From: Dirofilaria immitis
Lineage: Eukaryota; Nematoda; Chromadorea; Rhabditida; Onchocercidae
DNA length: 64,000 bases
Reading direction: 5' to 3'
Assembly: GCA_024305405.1 (NCBI GenBank)
Contig: JAKNDB010000092.1
Location: 1,705,501 to 1,769,500, forward strand
The position numbers and the translations under genes are program-made. The notes under the pieces are model-generated. The model ran no database searches and had not been told where the DNA came from. It was given only the letters and a program-made list of their open reading frames with translations. Shown here piece after piece: positions 63,601 through 64,000 of the stretch; position 1 is the stretch's first letter; each line of letters opens with the position of its first letter.

Positions 63601-64000
63601 ATTTCAATCATTTCTTTAATTTTTCTCATATTTTGAGAGTGGTGATTTGTTCGTCAATTCGCTAGGTTTATTGGCGTTTGTAAGTCGCAAAGTAGATCCG
63701 ATGCTTCCTCTAATTGAACTCGATCTGTTGGCTGACTGGATCTACGAGCAATTAAACGAAGATGGCCAAACTCCGTCTGCATTAGTTTGCAGTTTTTTTT
63801 TTTTGATTTAATTCAAAGTAATGAGACGAGGAATAAATTTTTTTGAATATCTTTTTTTGCTACAAATTTCAATTTAAAAGAAAAAATAATTTCAGGATGC
63901 ATATTTTGCAAATCGAGCAATTTATGAATATCGATTGCATAAAATAAATCGACAAAATAGTAATGATGATCGAATAGTAACGGTTCTTTGTAAACAATGC
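44179..64000 (+). CDS. Alpha-2-macroglobulin/TEP-like secreted protein, 3' truncated
   Basis: Secreted macroglobulin-fold protein of the A2M/complement/TEP family; relatives trap proteases or opsonise microbes. ATG 44179 opens a signal peptide (MAMILLICVFLLMN; exon 44179-44237). Thirty-two exons, about 1,790 codons, are read up to the window edge, where the thioester domain is still incomplete; A2M members are usually about 1,400-1,500 aa in total. Hallmarks in order: IYLQTDKTVYKPTDI (MG2), GEWKILARPD (MG3), LYEIDILARYANGQRVSGQV (MG4), KLTAEVLDHGTGNRVK (MG5), NGLALLSAIDIRMLEL (MG6), VRQYFPEVWLFEDY then VPDAITQWSFQSL (MG7), and a helical thioester-type domain whose thioester motif is missing. 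Single-base slips are inferred near 50449-50455, 56361-56367 and 58565. Joins 48378/50342 and 63298/63666 do not match in phase. The extra sequence between MG4 and MG5 is described separately. Confidence 0.9.
44614..46514 (+). other. TEP-like gene: MG1-MG4 exons
   Basis: Exons 44614-44780, 44928-45107, 45415-45485, 45700-45874, 46117-46195 and 46391-46514 join in phases 1, 1, 0, 1, 2 with canonical sites. They encode the first four macroglobulin domains. Potential N-glycosylation sites occur (WNATNE, HKNRSTS). Cys-rich SIWCNCNANNS lies in the MG4 loop. Confidence 0.85.
47830..53422 (+). other. TEP-like gene: large insert between MG4 and MG5
   Basis: Four exon blocks add about 450 residues not seen in ordinary A2M proteins. 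Block 47830-48378 continues MG4 (CMYHVEVLFAQ) into a Ser/Thr/Asn-rich, acidic segment (SGNDDDNENDDDSSDE). Block 50342-50582 starts DKDDGDPYSIADAKLLGLA and, after a one-base slip, ends FLLKQISEANMFE. Block 50693-50829 has APYHLLPDTPYFRRAP. Block 52995-53422 has INRYLASMKMDDEKGFAAIA and a helical, charged character. The last three join in phases 0 and 2, and 53422 joins the MG5 exon at 55698 in phase 1, so they belong to this transcript. Only the 48378/50342 join is uncertain, and block 47830-48378 could instead end at the stop at 48385-48387. Confidence 0.6.
57112..57171. repeat. Tandem repeat, three ~21-bp units
   Basis: Three consecutive copies of CCTCCCATATTACCTCTCTAT (last copy partial) in a TEP-gene intron. 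Confidence 0.92.
60637..60673. repeat. (TC)n microsatellite
   Basis: Eighteen uninterrupted TC units in the intron just upstream of the exon at 60693; they may also serve as its polypyrimidine tract. Confidence 0.95.
60943..64000 (+). other. TEP-like gene: CUB and degenerate thioester domain
   Basis: Exons 60943-61080, 61344-61473, 61568-61777, 62029-62134, 62278-62425, 62606-62686, 62802-62955, 63174-63298, 63666-63784 and 63896 onward. Helical-domain anchors are present: NSFAPILYQF (A2M FAPNIYVL), SFLLTALSTSLLCEA (A2M TWLTAFVLKTFAQA), LADWIYEQLNEDGQTPSALD and FANRAIYEY. Where A2M has GCGEQ directly before FAP, this protein has GYESFLTDIINS, with no Cys and no Gln. Confidence 0.75.

Noticed and set aside
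1..64000. tRNA, rRNA or CRISPR features
   Set aside because: No cloverleaf with A/B boxes, no rRNA-like sequence and no spaced direct-repeat array was seen by eye; a tRNAscan and covariance-model search would settle the RNA genes.

Overview
The window is nuclear DNA of an AT-rich invertebrate, almost certainly a parasitic nematode and possibly a filarial or other spirurid worm. Genes are split by short to medium GT-AG introns. Several start codons sit 0-8 bases after a splice-acceptor AG, as expected for spliced-leader trans-splicing. The gene set also fits: a dTDP-rhamnose epimerase with introns, a very long alpha-2-macroglobulin-like protein and several nematode-looking orphans. The species is inferred; no database was searched. 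Exon models were built by eye from reading frame, splice sites and intron phase.

Layout: 1640-7467 (+) holds three same-strand genes in operon-like spacing: an orphan multi-exon gene with weak F-box/leucine-rich character, a small single-pass membrane protein and a small charged orphan. On the minus strand follow dTDP-4-dehydrorhamnose 3,5-epimerase (7707-8629) and a RYBP/YAF2 Polycomb cofactor (10777-11967). At 15532-18914 (+) lies a five-exon regulatory-looking orphan, possibly LIN-14-like, with a let-7 seed match just after its stop. Minus-strand genes at 20233-25651 are a coiled-coil protein, Mediator subunit MED31 and tRNA 2'-O-methyltransferase TRM13. A decayed plus-strand gene occupies about 26796-29520, and a minus-strand R-SNARE (VAMP) lies at 30550-31284. 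NUP214 covers 32332-41864 (+), and an alpha-2-macroglobulin/TEP gene starts at 44179 and runs off the right edge.

The main observations are these. (1) The TEP-like protein keeps the macroglobulin and thioester-domain fold signals but has lost the Gly-Cys-Gly-Glu-Gln thioester, and it carries about 450 extra residues between MG4 and MG5. (2) Many otherwise intact genes show single-base frame slips, mostly one base missing from an A or T run, which points to uncorrected sequence errors rather than mass pseudogenisation. (3) An inverted repeat copies an exon/splice-donor segment of the first gene. (4) A near-perfect 26-bp palindrome sits in a NUP214 intron.

The genes do not form one pathway; they are mostly housekeeping functions (transcription, tRNA modification, nuclear pore, membrane fusion) beside cuticle-sugar and secreted-defence functions.
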